Assembly (NCBI GenBank): GCA_041746415.1
Contig: JBGTHB010000005.1
Location: forward strand, 1-15,686
Reading direction: 5' to 3'
From: JBGTHB01 sp041746415
GTDB lineage: Bacteria; Pseudomonadota; Gammaproteobacteria; Coxiellales; Coxiellaceae
Length of the DNA stretch: 15,686 nt
Shown: piece by piece, positions 13,983-15,686 of the stretch
Position numbering within the stretch: position 1 is the first letter of the stretch
Layout: each line of letters begins with the position of its first letter
Program-made: the position numbers and the translations under genes
The notes under the pieces: model-generated
Seen by the model: the letters and a program-made list of their open reading frames with translations, nothing else
Told to the model about the DNA's origin: nothing
The model's database searches: none

Positions 13983-14044
13983 TATCACTTCTCTCTTACG
14001 TTACTCACTATGCCCTGTGTCTATTGACGTCCTTGTAATGTGTG

Positions 14045-14701
14045 TTACGAATTCTCCACACTTGGATTTATGGTTTGCGCAATGAAATTATTAATCGCAA
14101 TGCGCTGCGGATAATTTTGTACTGATTCGCGCAGCACAATTACCGTCACCTCTAATGGCACTGTGATGGTTTTATCATGGCCAGTGAAAGTAATTAATAA
14201 TGGCACCTGTACGTTCCAAGCGTAATGTCCGTCCACCACTTCTTTGCGCGCGATTTGTGGAGCAGCAGTTAACGTGGCGTTAGCCACCATGTTATACGCT
14301 TGCAGTGTTTTCAAATCATTTGATTGTTCTAACGCTGCTATAAAACCATGCCAACCGCTGGAAGTATAATCATTTGACGCCGATTGCAATTGCTCGCGCC
14401 AATGAATGTAATCCAACATAAATGTTTTACGCACGGCATTGGCTGTCCATTGCGTAACAAAATCATCAGACACCACAGGTTGCGTTAAAGGAAAAATTTT
14501 AATTAAACGCCCATCAGCGGTGATAGCAAAATAACGCGGTTGCGCTGGATGCGTAAATTCATAAGTTATTGCTGTCGCCAATAATCCAATCGCTGCCAAC
14601 ACCAACAACAGTGCCAATTTAATAAAATGACAGCCATCACGATAAAATGCGTTACGCAATAATACCGTTTGTAATCCACTTTGCTTTTGTTGCTTAACCA
14701 T
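14045..14701 (-). CDS. icmL: IcmL/DotI, inner-membrane protein of the Dot/Icm system
   Basis: DotI has a short cytoplasmic tail, one membrane segment and a periplasmic NTF2-like domain related to VirB8. The 218-residue length matches the family (about 212). The membrane segment lies at about residues 30-50 (LALLLVLAAIGLLATAITYEF). The conserved start of the periplasmic domain follows, P-R-Y-F-A-I-T-A-D-G-R-L and P-V-V-S-D-D-F-V-T-Q-W, then S-G-W and the strand VPLLITFTG. The chosen ATG 14701 overlaps the end of the upstream paralogue by eight bases, with GGTGG seven bases before it. The longer in-frame start at 14719 lies deeper inside the upstream gene. DotI pairs with DotJ, encoded directly upstream. 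Confidence 0.94.
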   Translation of the reverse strand: MVKQQKQSGLQTVLLRNAFYRDGCHFIKLALLLVLAAIGLLATAITYEFTHPAQPRYFAITADGRLIKIFPLTQPVVSDDFVTQWTANAVRKTFMLDYIHWREQLQSASNDYTSSGWHGFIAALEQSNDLKTLQAYNMVANATLTAAPQIARKEVVDGHYAWNVQVPLLITFTGHDKTITVPLEVTVIVLRESVQNYPQRIAINNFIAQTINPSVENS

Positions 14702-15332
14702 TATTATTACCACCCGCAAAATTTCTCACTGCTTCAAAATCACTAATTGCTAATCCTTTCTCCGCATTCAACACCGGCACCCGCTGTACGTTCATCGTTA
14801 CAATAAATTGTGCTTGCACACTGGTACTGGCACTGGTGTAAGTTACCAACACCGGCAACTGAAGGCGCCACGTATAACGACCATGTATAACCTCCCGATC
14901 CAAAATAACCGCATCGCCACTCACAATCGCCGAAGCATCGAGTTTTTGTGATGTAATCGTATTCAACATCCCCGAGCTATTTAATGCCGCCCGTAAACTC
15001 TGCCAACCAGACGCGGTAAAATAACCTTCACTTTGTTGCAACTGACCTTGATAACTATCAAAATTTAAGTTCAAAACAGAGCGTGTCGCAGCTGACGCCC
15101 ATTGCACGATATATTTAGATGTCACCACCGGTTCACTTAAAGAAGTCAGCGGAATGACCCGTCCGGTAGTGGTAGTCGCAAAATAGTTTGGCTCACCACG
15201 TGTAAGCAACTGGGCCAATAACACGAAACACAATGCAACCGCTATCAAGCCAGCAATAGTTAAATATTTCAGCAATGCGCGATAACGATCGCGGTCAGCA
15301 TCACTTCTTTTTAAATCGTGTTCATTTTGCAT
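14694..15332 (-). CDS. dotJ: IcmL-like protein at the DotJ/IcmM position, full-length DotI paralogue
   Basis: The 212-residue protein has a charged cytoplasmic tail (DLKRSDADRDRYRALLKY), one membrane segment (about 25-46, IAGLIAVALCFVLLAQLL) and a complete periplasmic DotI-type domain. P-N-Y-F-A-T-T-T-T-G-R-V, P-V-V-T-S-K-Y-I-V-Q-W and A-S-G-W-Q-S-L line up one for one with the downstream icmL product. In L. pneumophila the DotJ protein at this position is only about 94 residues and lacks the periplasmic domain; Coxiella carries more than one icmL-type gene. Start ATG 15332 overlaps the upstream stop as TGATG, with a GTG one codon earlier as the alternative. It is in operon with icmN and icmL. 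Confidence 0.85.
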   Translation of the reverse strand: MQNEHDLKRSDADRDRYRALLKYLTIAGLIAVALCFVLLAQLLTRGEPNYFATTTTGRVIPLTSLSEPVVTSKYIVQWASAATRSVLNLNFDSYQGQLQQSEGYFTASGWQSLRAALNSSGMLNTITSQKLDASAIVSGDAVILDREVIHGRYTWRLQLPVLVTYTSASTSVQAQFIVTMNVQRVPVLNAEKGLAISDFEAVRNFAGGNNNG

Positions 15333-15686
15333 CACATTATTCTCGGTACACTATAGGTAAAATTAATTTCCACCCGTTGATTTTGATAACGACCATGTGG
15401 TGTATCATTCGCGGCAACAAAATCGTGCGCGCCATAACCTTGCGCTGATAATAGTCGCGCATTGATGTCGCCCGACCACAGCTCGCTTGCAATCACTTGC
15501 GCTTGCCGCGCTGATAATGCTTTTGCCACCGCTAAATTGGGTGACGCTGCTGTATAGGCACTGACTTTTACATTTACTTTTTTATAATGCGTCATGTATT
15601 TAGTCACTAACGGCATGATGTTATTAATATAGTTGGGGCGAATATTTGCTGAGCCAGGATAAAACAATAAATTACTATTCATAATT
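15332..15686 (-). CDS. icmN: IcmN/DotK, OmpA-like lipoprotein, C-terminal part (5' end outside window)
   Basis: DotK is an outer-membrane lipoprotein of the Dot/Icm core that carries an OmpA-type peptidoglycan-binding domain. The frame is open to the right edge, so the signal peptide and lipobox, if present, are outside the window. An ATG at 15682 is internal to the domain and is not the start. The visible residues cover most of an OmpA C-terminal domain: F-Y-P-G-S-A-x-I, a helix I-M-P-L-V-T-K-Y-M, the strand VNVKVSAYTAA, a helix ALSARQAQVIASEL, then G-Y-G-A-H-D-F-V-A-A-N-D-T and N-Q-R-V-E-I-N-F. The N-Q-R-V-E-I end is the family hallmark. The stop overlaps the next gene (TGATG), which indicates coupling. 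Confidence 0.88.
   Translation of the reverse strand, partial: IMNSNLLFYPGSANIRPNYINNIMPLVTKYMTHYKKVNVKVSAYTAASPNLAVAKALSARQAQVIASELWSGDINARLLSAQGYGAHDFVAANDTPHGRYQNQRVEINFTYSVPRIM

Overview
The window looks like part of the chromosome of a gammaproteobacterium of the order Legionellales (a Coxiella-, Legionella- or Aquicella-like lineage). The main evidence is a long minus-strand block of Dot/Icm type IVB secretion genes in the same order as the Legionella pneumophila icm locus: dotK(icmN)-dotJ(icmM)-dotI(icmL)-dotH(icmK)-dotG(icmE)-dotF(icmG)-dotE(icmC)-dotP(icmD)-dotN(icmJ)-dotO(icmB). The DNA is AT-rich. I cannot name the genus from sequence alone.

Layout. At 1-723 (+) is the C-terminal part of a VgrG-like type VI spike protein cut by the window edge. 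A 314-base AT-rich gap follows with a plausible extended -10 promoter and a 5' stem-loop. It leads into a secreted eight-strand-type outer-membrane barrel protein (1038-1643, +), closed by a strong intrinsic terminator (1664-1689). At 1708-2741 (-) a two-gene unit encodes a ribbon-helix-helix-type protein and a DxD nucleotidyltransferase, which resembles a toxin-antitoxin pair. It is divergent from a methionine sulfoxide reductase A gene (2825-3418, +), and one perfect inverted repeat carries the -35 elements of both promoters. An unrecognised protein with an antibiotic-biosynthesis-monooxygenase-like half follows (3448-4170, +). After it lies a short duplicate of the msrA 3' end.

From 4248 to the right edge everything is on the minus strand. 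The secretion genes are tightly packed, with ATGA, TGATG and other short overlaps between several of them, so they probably form one transcript. The only real breaks are about 190 bases between icmC and icmD and about 62 bases between icmL and icmK. The last gene downstream (4248-5150) is a eukaryotic-type protein kinase. It is visibly more AT-rich than icmB and ends in a short acidic patch followed by a hydrophobic tail, so it is a good candidate for a substrate of the secretion machine encoded upstream.

How the genes work together. DotI, DotJ, DotE and DotP sit at or in the inner membrane. DotF and DotG bridge the periplasm, and DotH and DotK are at the outer-membrane core with DotG. DotO is the cytoplasmic AAA+ ATPase, and DotN is a zinc protein of the coupling complex. 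The promoter of this operon lies outside the window, beyond the right edge.
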